Shown one piece after another: positions 22,837 through 37,800 of a DNA stretch of 64,000 nucleotides. The notes beneath the pieces were generated by a model. It had not been told where the DNA came from. It did not search any database and saw nothing but the letters and a program-made list of their open reading frames with translations. Made by a program: the position numbers and the translations under genes. Each line of letters begins with the position of its first letter. The stretch's first letter is position 1. Source of the DNA: Lethocerus indicus (taxonomy: Eukaryota; Arthropoda; Insecta; Hemiptera; Belostomatidae). Where the stretch lies: contig JACDQD010000004.1 in NCBI GenBank assembly GCA_019843655.1, positions 26,671,872 to 26,735,871 of the forward strand, read 5' to 3'.

Positions 22837-25233
22837 TTTCGGTCTAAGTTCTGAGGACTAGGGGATGATGATGTCCGACCGGCGAGAGGGAAGGCGGGCA
22901 ACTGGGTGGGCGCCGCGAAGAAAGAACCCCTCTCCCTGGGGATCGGCACTTCTGTCGTGTCCTAATATTCCGCTATGTCGGCGCTGATAACAATAACTAA
23001 AGAGCTAAATGACCGGTCTGACCATGAACGGGCCAATTAACCAATACTAATCGCTCACAAGACATTACTTATCTGCACTACGTTTTAAAAGCCTCCGTCC
23101 GCGTTTTTAACCAGAAAACCGAGCTTTTCTGATAAATAATTGATATGTAAGTACAGAAGTGTTTTCGAGGTTTTTTCCCCTGTTTTAATCTTCGTTTTTA
23201 GGAATATTACTCGACAACAGATCACGACTATTATTTAGGAACAAATTATTAAGTTAAACTGATTTTTAAAACCTAACTCGGCGTATGAAATTGGGTTGTG
23301 AGTATCCACCAAGCCGCCTAAATCCTAAATCGTAAAATTGACCTGGTGTTTCTAACTGCAGAATCCATAGCGATTTGAAAGCCCCGTTGGTTCATGAATA
23401 AACCGCTCCCCGATATAAATCCTTCCATTCAAAACTTCACGTCACCTTCCTGAATATCCAGAGGGCCGCCTTAATAGGATATAGGCACGTGATTCCTCAC
23501 GACCCAGCGAGGGCAGGATCAGGAGTACCATCAATGGGTGGATTCTCGGTCAAGAGTAAACTTATCAAAACGTGCGTGTTATGAAAACGCATTGTCTCCA
23601 AATATAATTTCAGAATAATGTAGTCGTGACTTGAATTAATTTCTACATACAGTAATTTCTACATACTGAAATTCAAAGAAAAAAAGGTTAATATTATGTT
23701 ACACTATTATATCTGAAAGCCTACTGAGCTGATTCTTGTATGGATTATCCGGAAAATTGTTTTCTGTGTAGTTATTATTTCATTAGCATGCGCGTCAGTG
23801 GCACTTTGCTTAGTAGGTCTCTTGCCTGGCAAGAACAAATATTTGTTCTTGCTTGGTTGCAGTGTGTGCTAGTACGTGATTACGGGTGTACTCCAACGAC
23901 AAACAATTATATCGATTATTTCGTTAGAATTTCAGGAAACGATACCTGGGGATGAGAAGGGTGTAAGTCGATTTTAATCAGTTGCAAGACGTCGATACCG
24001 AGCAGGCCATTATTTTTTAATTAATAAACACTGACAGAATATTCCACGCCTGAATTCTCCAGAGGGATATATACGTTTTAAACTGAATCATAATGTCAAG
24101 TAATGTTTGATGTTTGTCTTTTTATGTAACACAATCACTTGCATGCCCTCGGGTACAGCAGTTTTGTGTGCGGTATATGTACGCGTGTGCGCGTATGTTT
24201 GTGAATGTGGGTGTATATGTGTGTGTGTGTGTGTTTATACACACACGTACTTGTACACTAATACGTGCATTAACATTTATAAACTAACATAGAATACTTT
24301 TACGAACACTCTTAATGACGCCTTAATTTTACAGATACTAACCCGCACAGTACATGTGCTATGCGTGATGCATCAAACAGAAATACGGGACCAGGAATAA
24401 CAGATAAACTAGTATAGTCAGTTCGGACATCTATTCAATTCAGACAATCGTTTTATTCTGAAGACGCGGTTTATCTGGAAATTCGTGACTACGATAGGGC
24501 TGTACAATGTAGACCTATTTAAATATATACATTTAATACTTTCCGGGCTTGTCACCGCAATATTATTTTTATTTTATTATTTTACGTTATCGGTCGATAT
24601 ATTAATATTTCGTTTGTTCAACAACAGTAAAAAAATCGCCGGTGCCGAAATTGGGAGTTCAATATCAACGTCATAAATCAATTTATGAATTTGTTCCTGA
24701 AACTTACAGGCTGCGTAGACAAATGTGTCGCATTTTATTGTAGAAGTTAATGCTTCACAAATAATTGTTCCTGGTATTCCGTACAATATGAAGGAGGCCT
24801 TCACCGACCGAACTAAATTTCCGATAACGAAGCCCCTATCGGTGACTAAAGCTTTCGCAGGTACTGTCCATAATTGCCAGACCCGATTACAAACAGTTAA
24901 GTTTCAACCGCTAGCATTATTTAGACTTAGTTCCACCGACGAGATCAATACAGCTGTACAGTTAATTAATTTAGCTCTCCGACCTAATTTGATTTCTACA
25001 TACAACTGTCGAGTCGACGCTCGTCCATAATAATAAGGCCCATTAACCTACTCGATATAAAATTCGCTTAAAAAAGATTTGTACTACGGCTTGTAAATCT
25101 AGAAGGATATTATTAAGAGAAAAATGAACAAAATAAAAAATGCTCCTCGATAAACACGCAGCATATAATAGTGCTTCTTTCGCAATAAAGAAATCAACAT
25201 TTTATCAGAAGGCGCAGCGAATTCAATTAAAGA
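22837..25233. other. Intergenic region between ABCB and DNAAF3, no gene recognised
   Basis: This holds the ABCB upstream region and the DNAAF3 3' flank. Open frames here are short and have no family resemblance. A (GT)n tract at 24219-24234 followed by ACACAC at 24241 can fold into a hairpin. The segment 24800-25030 has mixed composition without long AT runs and could be conserved non-coding sequence, which I cannot test. Confidence 0.5.
24219..24246. repeat. (GT)n/(AC)n microsatellite
   Basis: About eight GT dinucleotides followed after TTTAT by ACACACA, an imperfect inverted arrangement of simple sequence. Confidence 0.85.
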
Positions 25234-26711
25234 TTAGGTGGAGGATGGGGTGGGATCCGGTTCCGATTCATCGACTTCGACTTGGAACATGGCGAAATCG
25301 TGTTTGGAGGGCTCGAAGTTGCCGACAGGGCGGGAGCCGAGCTCGGTGGCGAGTTCGCTTACAGAGGCGGCGTGGGCGCTAACCTCCTCTCTGGGGGCCC
25401 CGACCAGGTACCTCTTGGACTCGAAGAAGAGGAGTGCGCCGGCGTCCAGCATCTTGGCCAGATCCGGTCTCACGTAGTGTAGCACGTTCTGGGCGACGTA
25501 CACCGCCTGGAAGTGGCGCCGGAACTGGGCCTTGTTCGGGTGGGTGGTGAGCGCTGTCCTCGGCAGGAAGATGATCCTGTGGCCGGGCCCTCTCAGCCCT
25601 GCGTACTCTTCACGGCTCTTGTCCACCTTTTCGCCCCCCGACCACTCTTCCCTCCCCCCGCCCATCCCCTCCTCAACGTCGTCCCGCATCACCGATACTC
25701 CCAGGTTCGGCTCGTCGCCTCTCCTCTCAGGGACGTATTCCTCCTATACATAACCTATAGTCAGGAGTTGTTCCATCGTATAAGACATATTAATTAGGAA
25801 AGGCCCTCGACGATGCTTACCTGATTTTCGATTTCGTGGAAGATCCTCAGCAGGTTCCTTTCGAAAATATCCGTTGCCCGCTTGACGTGGACCCCGTTGT
25901 AGGTTTTCATCATGTCGTCGTCCCGGCACGCGAGGCCGAACGTGAAGAACGGTCCGACTCTGATGTCGCCCATATAGCCCATGTGGTGGAGCTTATCGCC
26001 GTTGGGGAGGACTCCGCAGGCTAGGCTCGGGTTGGGGGCGCGGGCGGTGGTCTCCGGCCAGGAGAACGCCACTCCGCTCCTCCTCCACCGCTTGTACTCC
26101 CCTGCGTTCACCACTCCCGTCCCGGGGATCTCCTTCAGCTTCATACTGTAGTCCCAGTCGAACGCGCCTTCCTTCGAGTCGTATCTCACTCCGAGGCTCT
26201 TTCTCAGCCGCTCGTCCCACAGTTTGACGGCATCGAAATTGTTGCTAGCCCAGAACTTGAAGATATTCTCCAGTCCGTCTTTCTCTTTGTACTTGAGGTG
26301 GTGGGTGTCGACTAGAGGCATTCTGCCGTTCGCGAATCTCTCGTCCGTGATCATGTGGACGAGTTGTATCGCTTTGTGGACTAGGTACTTTGAGGAGGCG
26401 TGTCTCAGCAGCGTGTTACCGTATATTTCCATCCAGAGACGAGCCTTCTCCTGGGGGCCGAGCTTGTCTTTCGGCTCGGTGCCGATCGTCAGCAGCAACA
26501 TTTGCCTCGCTACTAACTCCAGTATAGCCTCCACCACGTAGTAATTCACACCGACCGTTGTATTATGCGTGTAATATTTAGCCATCGTCTGCAATATGTG
26601 TCTCGCGTCCGCCGCTCCTATTATCAGGATGTTGATTTCTTTCTTGCTTTCTAGCAGTTCGGTGTTGATTTCGTGAAGGAAATCTACGGCCGGACTGAAA
26701 CCCCAAAGCAT
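25234..26711 (-). CDS. DNAAF3: DNAAF3, axonemal dynein assembly factor 3
   Basis: Cytoplasmic factor needed for preassembly of axonemal dynein arms before transport into motile cilia. In insects the expected sites are sperm flagella and chordotonal neurons. Two coding exons, 26711-25821 and 25743-25234, give 466 residues (human about 540). The ATG at 26711 begins MLWGFSPAVDF, matching the WGLSPALDL opening of the human protein; there is a GTG but no ATG slightly upstream. The N-terminal domain (DUF4470 type) covers about residues 1-110, with EINILIIGAADARHILQTMA. The C-terminal domain (DUF4471 type) has KYKEKDGLENIFKFWASNN, LWDERLRKSLGVRYD, WDYSMKLK, EYKRWRRSGVAF and GYMGDIRVGPFFTFG. The second exon carries an acidic Gly/Glu-rich insert and then HFQAVYVAQNVLHYV, a match to the conserved C-terminal block. 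The coding sequence is clearly GC-richer than its flanks. Family assignment is firm. Confidence 0.92.
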
Positions 26712-28835
26712 TTTTCTCACCTACAGACTAATAGGCCTATTGTAAAATGTCGACGGGCACGAGCGACTCCAATAACAAAAGGGTGTTTGTAACCTAGGCG
26801 ACCCCTGGTATAACCCACAGCTGATGGACTCCGTCGTTTCGGTTTCTTGAAAGGTATTTTAAATTTTATTTCGGCGGGTTACAACCAGCGGGTTGGCTGT
26901 TAAAAAATGTCCGAAGCGGAATTTTAAATATAATTAAATTCGAAATATCTTAATAGTTAGTCGACAGTCACTTCTAATTTTACTGATTTTAGGCTACTTG
27001 TGTCGCCTGTAATCTAAAATGTTACAATTTGATATATCCATTTATTAATATGTTATAGATACTTAATGGCACTTGTCTCTTCTGATAACAAGCCCCAAGA
27101 TATTTTATTTTAAACAGGCAAAGATGACCGATGTTTGGCTTATCACCCAAATATATGTGTTTATAAAATAATTGATTGTTAATAAAAACCTAAATTCCTC
27201 ACATTCGTATATTTGTCATTATGAACAATTTTTATCTTGCTCCCAATCCGTGCCAATATTAAAATGTATTTGTTGTTTTTATTATAACATATTTATTATT
27301 TCTAATGTTCTACTGATAAAGAAACAAACACAGATGACAGAAATATGGAGTCACTTTTCAACTGAACAGTCATTGTCCTTGAAGAACAAATAAATATTAG
27401 CTACATTTAAAAAAAGGAATACTTCTTAAACTATTTCAATAATACAAAAACCCTTTATTCATTACAGACCAATATTTCATTATTTACATTGGTGAGGATT
27501 AAATAAATATTCAGAATACTCTGAAAAAGATTTGGTGATAAAGGAAGAATATTTCAATGATGTTCCTGTGGCTAAATAAAAATCATTTCACAGAATACAT
27601 TATTATTGGTATATTTTAACGTTAAATAAAAATAAATACAGTATTTACATGACATATCTTGTACAAAACCTGTTCCAATGAAAGAACTTTCAGGAGTGTG
27701 AAACATAGCCAAGTAAAAAGAAATGTTCTATGTCAGATGGAGAAATGAGTAGATCCATACGACACAATGTTACATTCAATTTATATAATACAAATTAAAT
27801 ATATAAATATATTACATTTGGCATTAATAAAAATATGTAAAATTAAAGTTTATACATTTTAATAATATAACAATACAATACTTCTGTAAAATAGATATGT
27901 ATATACACTTTAAATACAATTGCCATATATAAAGAAGCTACCATATATAAAATGTAACATATAAAACATTTTTAAAAATCTAATATATAAGAAAATTAGT
28001 TCTTTTTAAGGAACAGCTTTGGTAGTAGAAATCACTTCAAATTATACAAACTGTACAATAAAAACTAGTAGACTGACTAAACAAAATATATAGAATATAC
28101 TAGAGAAAAATAACAACAAACAACATAATTATTATAAAATTAGCGTATTCAATCATTAAATGTTAAATGTAGAATTAAAGCTTACGCAAAGAGATGTACA
28201 CACAGCATGTTTAAGAAGCAACAAAAATCTAAAATACTACACCGCCCTTATACATATTTTTTATTCAAATAGAATTTTGCGATCTCATAATTTATGTTTT
28301 CAATCAACAACAAACAACTACAGTTAATTATACTAATATATGACATTTAATAAATGGTTTAAAACTGCTCTTAAGGAATAGACAAGTTTTGGTTTAAAAT
28401 AAGTTGAAGACATCCCTTAAAATACTATCAGCATACATGCCACATAATAAAACATCGGCATCCACACCCATAAAAATGCATTTGGTAAAATCATAAGAGA
28501 TCTTAGGTGAAAAACATAGGATTATAATATTAATAAAAGTAGTATTAGTGCCACCATCAAGGGAGGAAGGGGGCGGGATTTCACCTACCAGTGTAGTAAC
28601 CAAAGCCACCAACTAACACAAATATACCTCTATATTCTATCAATGGTCTAAACCAAATACAGGAACCGAACCCGCAACTTACATTGTCAGAGTCAGTCAC
28701 TGTAACTGTCCTCATCCACCGTGGCCTCCATACACAATAGTCAAATAAAATATTTAAGGTAAATATATTTTCTGGGAAAAAGTAATAAAATAAAAGAACG
28801 TACCAAAATAAAAAAAGAGACTAAGCTAAAAATGA
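26712..28835. other. AT-rich interval: DNAAF3 upstream region and probable ARHGEF10-like 3' UTR
   Basis: Both flanking genes are on the minus strand, so this contains the DNAAF3 promoter (right of 26711) and the 3' UTR of the RhoGEF gene (left of 28836). The sequence is strongly AT-rich with only short open frames of no recognisable content. Minus-strand AATAAA hexamers occur near 28257 and 27451, among others, so the transcript end is undetermined. Confidence 0.5.
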
Positions 28836-31800
28836 CTACAGTTTCATCTCCCAAAGAACAATATGAGTATGACTGGCGATGTTCTTGTAGCAGCACTGCT
28901 GGTAGTTGACATAACCTTGGCCGCCGGTAATGGTGACGAGAGTGTGTTCTTTCTTAGGGTCAGGAGGTGTCGCGGGGGAAGTCCTGAGGGCAGGCGGTAA
29001 ATCATCAGTGGCGTGAGACCAATCCGGCTCCGAGCACCTCTCGTCCTCTTCATAATCCTTGACGTACATGAGCTGCCCGTAGAGGCCGTAGACGTCCGAG
29101 GCGAGTGCCTTGGAGGCCGGCCGCTTGAGCACTGTCGGCGGGTCGTGGAGCGGCAGCAGGAGCGTCAGCGGGCCGCTGTGCCCGTGATAGGAGACGTTGA
29201 CTCTGCCACTGATGATGGGCACCCCCTCCAGCCTGGGCAGCGGCACCGTCAGTGCCACACCGGCATCTGTCCCTACCCACAGCAGCCCCTTGCATGCCAT
29301 CAGCGCTGTTACCTTCACTGGCCCGGGGCATCCAGTCATCCTCAGCACGTTGGAAGCCACATTGATATCCTATAATTATCGATACCATCGGTTCTAATAT
29401 TTTTCTCAATATTTAACATTAAAAATTTAACCACAAGTCCAGCACCAGTAATCTCTATTCGAGAGTATCATCCTCATCAGTCTTTTTTTATCAGTATTTG
29501 TTTTTTGCACACGGCAATTGTTGATATGCATGATTTGTGATACAGAGTTTTGTCTCCTATCACTGTCCCTAATTAAATTGTAATTATCTTATTACAAACT
29601 GAAAATGTCTCGTTATTTTATGTTGAATTAATAGTGTTGTAATTATGTTCTGTAACTTGGAAACTAAATATTAAATGTGTAACATGCGCAATATTTCTTA
29701 CCTGAAGGTGCTTGAATGTTTCAGTGTGATAAAGACAAATTGTGCTCGAGTTGTTAAGCGACAGCCATAATCCGACTCCAGAATGAGCCATCAGACTCAC
29801 ACTGCCACCCCCAATGTGCTCATGTTGGATGGTAAAGTTTTTCTGCAATACAAATGATTCTTATAAAATCAATTCAATAAACCATTTTTATGTCTAAAAG
29901 TCACAAATTATTGACAAATATTATTGACAACTAGCCGGATGTCCTATTGGAATTATGAACATTTTTTATTGTCCCCTCCTTATTATACGCTCTATATATC
30001 TTAATTTATCTTTAATGAATAACTCTAGTGCATTGATAATTATCAACATCTGATAATGAACTAAATATTTTATTTAATGAATAATCCATTGGCACTTTGA
30101 TAATTATTAATGATGCTAGTTAAATCATTAAATTCGAATAGATGTGTGGAATCAATGTATTCAAAAAACAACTTAAGATTACTGCTCTATATATTTACTT
30201 TTTAAAAATACTAGATTATTATTTCTAATAAACAAGAATATGTATGGACCTAGATCAGTGAAAAACTATACATCTCAATTGCCATAGAATAATTTTGTAG
30301 AGTAACTGACCTGCATTTCACCAGTAATAGCACTGATGACAGTGATGGTTTTGCCAGTTGCAACATAAAGTGATAGGTTGATAGGGAGAAGGCAAGACAC
30401 TGGCTCAACTCCAAGAACAATCTCCTCTGGTTCAGTGATAGGTGTATGTCTTCTGTACATCAGTAATTGCCCAGTGTCCAAAGAAACAAATATGTTGTCA
30501 CAGTGCTGTTTGATAGATATAACATCACCCTGGATACTCACACTGTTCAATAACTCGGGGTGTTCAACTTCAGTCACAGAATAAATGAGTAACCTGAAAA
30601 TCGAAATATATTAGAATTTTTATAGACTTACCCGGTGGTTCAGTATAAATTCATTCTATAATCACGATTCTAAAATAAGAGCCAACCTTTGATTTGCAGT
30701 ACCCATCCAGACTGTGTCCATCCCCCGAATGTATTCCATAGCAGTGACTTTGGTGTTGGTCAGCTGGAGCTGAGTCAAAGGTCTTAGTGTTGTCTGCAAT
30801 GTCTGAGCTATCGATATATGGCTTTCAACACCATCAGTAGTACACACCCACAGATAAGATGCCTTGCCACACAGGCTTGTGTAGAAACAGCCACAGGAAA
30901 CCTTTCAAAACAACCATTTAATTATACCACACATATTTTAGGTCAAAAATCAACAATTATATTTGATTGATAATATATTCCTTGTATTTATAAAACAAGA
31001 AGATTTTGCATTTAATTTAATGCAAATCATTTAATAAAAAATACAATAGTTAGAACTTCCATAGGTATATAGAAATAGGTATTTATAAATTATTTGAATA
31101 CATCTAAAATTTTAATTTTCAAAGGAAAATCTCACCTCTGATATAGGTTGAGCAGTGTACACAGGATGAGCTGCTGCAAAGAGTGGCATTTTAGTTGAAG
31201 GTCTCAATTCTTGTTCCGGTACTTCCCACGAAGGTGAATTATTTGGATCCAGAGCAAGTCTTGCTAACCTCAGCTCTGAAACAACCAAATATTTACTTAA
31301 AAATACATTAGAAAGACAAAAAAGAAAATTAAAATGATTCATGACATAACAAGTATTATAATGGTACAATAAATTTTAGATATATAGATAGATAACATTT
31401 GTATGGAATACTTGAATAAAACAAGCAACTAATAATTATTTACTTTGACAACAAGAATATATGATATTCATGTGAGTTGATAGTCTCAAATATATTTTAC
31501 CAGTTATCCATTCTTTCCTCTCTTCCTGGCTGTGCATTTGGAAAGTGAGAATTTCTTCTTTATTTCTTATCGATAACTGAAGACGACATAAGTCCAACCA
31601 GGCCATCTGTTCATCCTTCCTTTGAATCTCAAGTCGTATACTGTCCAATAGAGATCGAGTTGTTTCAGCATTTAATTCCTACAAAATAAATTTAAAATTC
31701 AAATTTCATACAAAAACATCCATTGATAATAGATATTAGAACTTAATATATAACTCAAGCAAAAATATTCCTTTCCAGTTTAGAGAAAGTGATGATTTTC

Positions 31801-34800
31801 TTGAAATTTATTTAATTATGTACTGTTATGTACACAAAGGCTGAAATAAATAAAACTGAATCATATATGCATATATTTCATATCTAATTTTGGATGGTGA
31901 TTGCAAAATGATACCTGATAAGATCCTTTAAGTGTATGAGTGAGGTCATGTATCCTACTAATGACCTCATAGTCGTGCATTAGTTGACTCATTTCAACAC
32001 TGAGGTTATCTGTGGCACCAGAGCTATTTGATGTAAGACTTCCACTTGGTGTTAAAAGACGACTCATAGTGGCTGAATTTGTATGATCAATTACCTAGAA
32101 AAATTAAATTATAAAATAAATAAACAAATGTAGAATAAATCTGATATGCTAATTTATAGAAAAGCCATAAATGGAATTATTTTATTTTTATATCTAAATT
32201 AAAGAATTAAATAATACCTGTACATCTGTAATTGGGCAGCTCCATTTATATGTTAATCTTATATGTTGGCAGTTAAGATTTTCTTCTTTACTATTCAATG
32301 AAACACAAATTAATTGGTCATTGAGCAGAAGTAGCCTCCGGCTCTTATACTTTGTAATCATTCCACATTGATTGACTTCCTATAGAATGGAAAATAATTT
32401 TTAAAAAATGAAAATTTGTTGGGAAAATAAATACAAATAAAATTGTATATTTTACAATGACTAACCAATTGGGTGACGTCATCATGACGGATAAGGAACT
32501 TGTGTTGGGAATTGGATGAGGCAGGTATCTTTGCTGATATTGATCGCATCATTTGTCTGAAGGCTTGAGCCTGTTCAGCCTCACGTTTCCTCTCATTCAA
32601 AAGTTCAGCTAATGATTCAAGTTGTGTTAATGCTAATTGCAAAGCCATCCTCTCGGGGTGACCATGACCTGTGTTCTGTAGCAAATCCTATAAAATTTGC
32701 CATTATATAAATAAATGTATCAGACTGTAAAGAATTAATTATCAAAAATAGATTATAAGTAAACTTACTTGTAAGAAAAGAATGAACTGAGGAAACCTCT
32801 GAACTGGTTTTACCATTAACCCAAAAAATGACAACCTGTCATGTGAATTAACTTGTCGTGACTAAAACAAACAAACATTATTCATATTAATTATTCCATT
32901 CTCTTATTCCATCAATGAACTTCCTATCTGAATAATAAAGGGAACTGTTTATGTGGCTAACTTATTACCTTGAAAAAATCTGCTAAAGCAGGCTTCTTTT
33001 TGGCTTCAGTCCTAGCAAGATCCATTGCAAAAGAGAAGTTATTTATAAAATCACTATAAATATCCAATACAACAGCTTTGGAAAAGGATGCAACGAATAC
33101 ATCCCCTATCCTGTGCTCTCGGTCCCAATTTGCAACGGCTTCTGCGAGTGCAATTCTGAACAATGTGTGACACTGCAGTATCTCTGGAAGCCGGTGAAAC
33201 AGAGTTTGCACTTTTGTTGAACTCAATAATGCCGGACAACTTTCTTCAAGTGGTTTCTTATAATCCTGAACAATATGAATGAATATTAGTGCAATTTCAT
33301 AACATTTTAAACCAATTAATTAAAAAAACAAACAATGTTATTTAATACTTAAACAGTTTATCCAAAACTATATTTTACAAATCTAATGTGTAATAATTTA
33401 AAAGATAAAAAAATCCAAAAAGTTTAAAATACTTACATAGACTAGCCTGTGAAGTGTTGCAAGGTATGAATTTTCAGACTGTACAATTGCTTCAATTATG
33501 TGTCTCATTTTGAGTTGCTGAGGAGTTAAATGAGGGGGAGCTGGAGGTAGTGAAGGTGCTACCAAACGCCTGTGAGACATTGTACATTCTTCTTCCTACA
33601 GAAAATTCATTAAATTTATTACCTTCACAACTATTATAGGTTCCACAATATTATAACATAATAACTATAAAGGGTAAGATGACTAATGACCATGACATTA
33701 TTCCTAAAACAACAATATGGATATTCATTTTCAGTATATTTGAAGAATATACCACACTGAATTAAATTATATTCTATGAAGTGACAATTGCCTAATTATC
33801 ACAATAATTAGATTCTTTATACATGATTTTATTTAACAATCTAAAACAAAATAATCTGGATTCAAAATCAAGTAACTAACCTCTGGTAGTAATGGCATCT
33901 TTTTCCTTTCTCTGATTGTATCAGATTCTGCGGGTATAGGATTTTTCTTCATAGAGAACCACCTGGAGAGTCTCCCCTGCTGGGTCACATTTCCTCCACC
34001 CCTCCAGGCTCTGGAGAATTTTTTCTCCATGTACACCTTTTTGAACCTCCCCTTTTTCCTTCAGCACATCTAAAATGAAAACATAAACATACTAATAGCT
34101 AATACTAATAACTAATAAAAACAAACAAACATTTAGGTTAGTTAAATTATTATTTAGTTTGTACTTGAACTTATATCACTTCATAGTTATTTTGTTATTG
34201 CTATTAAAACACAAAAAAATTAACAACTTGCAATTAAAAACTTAAACTCACTTGTTTTCTTCATCTCCAGATGATATTTCAACATCTGAACATGAACTCC
34301 TCCTCGAACTTTCATGAGGTGTTTCTCCCCAAGACCCAGAGTTGCACCTTGGTTCATCTAAAAACAAGATTTGCATAAATAACAGTATAGACTAATTATA
34401 CAAAAAAATAAAATATCTTAAAACCTGAATGTGGACAAGAGGCCATCTGAGAGCAAGATTATTAACCTACTCCATTACAATAGTTACAGTAAACTAAGAA
34501 AGTCATGAGCTAATAGAGAGCTTATCACCTTAATACTTTCCTCAAGTTACACAATCAGAGCAATGCTATATAGGGCAGGCAATATCAGTGCAGGATTAAA
34601 TCAAGTGCAGGATCAAGTAGATAATTTTATATTTTTAATTTAAAACTTTTAACTAAGCTAAATACCCCCATTTCAACCATTTTAAATTTAATTTGAGTAA
34701 TACCCATTGCTTATAAAACCAAAGCATATACTGTTAAATGGAAATAAGTAGTTATATATATATATTATAGAATATATAAAAGAACATATATATTATAGAA

Positions 34801-37800
34801 TTAAATTTTATTCAGAACTACTACTGTTATTAGTTAATAACTTATAAATACCTACTAATAAACTAACTTAAAAGTATGACTCAATATTTGCATCATTACC
34901 AAAGTATATATTTTTATGTAGATCTAGACAATTTTTCTACAAGCTGAGTGATTCTGGCAAAATGTCAGAAATGAAGGGAATTTGAATCTGGTGACTATTT
35001 CCAAACATATGACGTCAAAATTTAACTATCGTCCTTATATGTACATAGTTAATAGAAAACAATAATGAATATATCATAAATAATGTAACACACAAAAATG
35101 TTAATAAATGACAAATGGGATTAAAAATAATAGCTACATATATTAATTTTTGAATATTTTAACTCTATATTAAAATGCCATGGACAATGTATTGAAAGAA
35201 ATTCTAAAAACAAAAGAATTAATATACAATATAAAATAATATATACATATATAGATAATATTATATTTATATTGCATATTTATTTAATTTCAAAGAAATA
35301 TGCTGACATTATAACTGTAAGCATCATGTTAGTAATGTCAGGGATTAATAACACTATTATAATTATGTTTTAGGTACAAAAATGTATGTACTGGATTAAT
35401 TTATATTTTTAATCAAATTAAACCTTAATTATTAATATGCTAACACAAAGTTGAGTTTCACAGAAAAATAAATTCTCGTTTTTTGTTCAGTATTTGTATT
35501 AAGATGTTATATAATATTGTTATGTTATTATTATTTCTTTACCTGAAAAAATAAAATAATGTTAATTCATAACTTTTATATTAATATGTACATTAAGTCA
35601 TATGCATTTATTTACTATAATAAACTCCAATGCAACTTCTAGTTATTACAGAATGAAAAACCAGTATAAGGAAGAATTATATACAATAGAAAACTTACAT
35701 TTTATAAGAACAACACTGTTTTTAAGAAGCTCGGTCATGCTGCTTTGCAGCAGCAACAAGTTAATGAAGTTATGGTTGGGTAGACACTAACTCAGAGGGG
35801 TGACCATAAGAACGACATCATTGCCAACATTGGCACAAAAATACAAATTTCTGAGTTCATATACAGAATATTTAGTTTTACTTTTCATTTTAATGCCATT
35901 ATATTCAATACCAGTAATCTATCATTATAAAATGACAATTTCAAACTCATTAATATTTAGAGAAATAAATAATAAATTTATTGGACCTATACCATGTTAA
36001 TCACAAATGTGTTTAAAATGGTAAAATATTAAACAAAATATGAACTTCCTTACATTTCAAACAAAGAAATAGAGCAAGTGAAACTATGAATATTAAACAA
36101 TGAAAAATCAATCATAATTTAAACTATTTCATTCTTATATCCATAATTACTTATTAAAATATATTTTAAAATTATAAAATATAATTAAATGTTAAACTTT
36201 GTACTGGGCAGACTTTGATTTTATGGCTTAATATTTTATGAAAATTCCACATTTGGAGAGTGAATGTACCTTTTGACAACCCTCCATATGGTCTGACTTT
36301 AAGGGACAAAAAACCACTCTCTGTTAGACACAGTAAATTACAGCTGACAGATGAGCTCCCTGGGCTCCACCTTCTTGGCTGGTTTCAGCTTGTTAGGAGA
36401 ATCTGACAGACTTAAAGTTTTTGTTGTAAGAAGTTCTTGTATTTTTTGTGATTACAAACAAATTTTGTTATTTAAAAAAAAGGTTTCATGAATAATAACA
36501 ACAACAAAAGTATAAGAGAATAACGTCCAAAGAACTCAAATAAAATATTCTCCAGCAAACCAATTCCCGTTCAAAGTAAATCTGAATGAAGATATAAAAC
36601 TAAATCAATTCATGGCATTCATTTTATAAATGCCCAGCATAATAATATAAAGAATTATTTATAATAAAATAAAATAAAATAAAATATATAGCATAGATAT
36701 GGTGACCTGTTTAATTCATTTCTATTGATCAAATAAAAACCAAATTATTGTCTCCCTACTAACATGTAGACTTAGACATTAATCGGAATGATTCCAATGA
36801 TTATTAATGAAATCAAATTTAATATGTATAAAATAAATTACTAATACTAGTTTATATTGATGCTACATTAATTTCATTTAATGAGACACTGCTCTTGTTA
36901 TTACAGTTGTATTTCATTATTGCTATTATCCATAATTTATTTGTTGGAGAGCAAGTTACATATTAAAATGTATAGTGTACATATAAACCCCAAAAAATTA
37001 GTAATGAATTTCAACAAAGTTCTAAACCAAATTTTCTATGTTGAAATAGAAAATCTATCCTGTATGGTATCTTGTTGGATGTATCTCTTCCAATTGAATA
37101 ATGAGCAAATTCTAAAGATGTACTCATAAAAGAGAACATTGTTTTTATCTGACACTGTTAGGTGTTGTGGTGTATGGATCAAACAATCCCATGGGCTCAA
37201 CTCATATGCACTCTACCTACAGAACTATTACACACCAACACTAAAAATACCTCTACAAGTACGAAGGCATTAACAGTATACACCTCAGGGTTACGATCCA
37301 TGAGAAAGGTCTTACCCAGAAGGTGACAGCCACACTGAAAAACCTTCTTTTCTAGTTGCGTAGACTTGGGATACTTCAAAATTGGGACATGCCAAACAGA
37401 ATGGACTGAATCAAAAAAGAAAACATGTCCTTCATTGTTATGCAAGACAGCACACTAAATAAGGAGAAGCCTGGACTGCAGCAGCAGGGGCACAGTAAAG
37501 TTGTCACATACACAACTTTCTAATTCACCAATCAATCTTCTTCTTTGATTAAAATTATTATAAAATGTTTGTATGGATTACTCCTATACAGTATCTTGAC
37601 TAATACTTTGAATAAATTCAATGGTTATGGAATTATATTTTTGTCAGAATTATAGATTTCCTAATAGATACCTTTTTATTATTCAACAATGTGCTTACAG
37701 ATGTTACTTTTTTTATTTATTGAGACCCTAAAGTACCTGGTTTTAATATTACCAAGGGTTTTTCTCCGATTCAACAAATTATTTTTTAAATGTTCCATGA

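Noticed and set aside
24577..25030. Overlapping open frames on both strands upstream of DNAAF3's stop side
   Set aside because: No homology recognised; frames mirror each other on opposite strands.
34740..34800. Repeated TATATATTATAGAAT segment as a transposon end
   Set aside because: AT-rich slippage with no inverted partner or target duplication.
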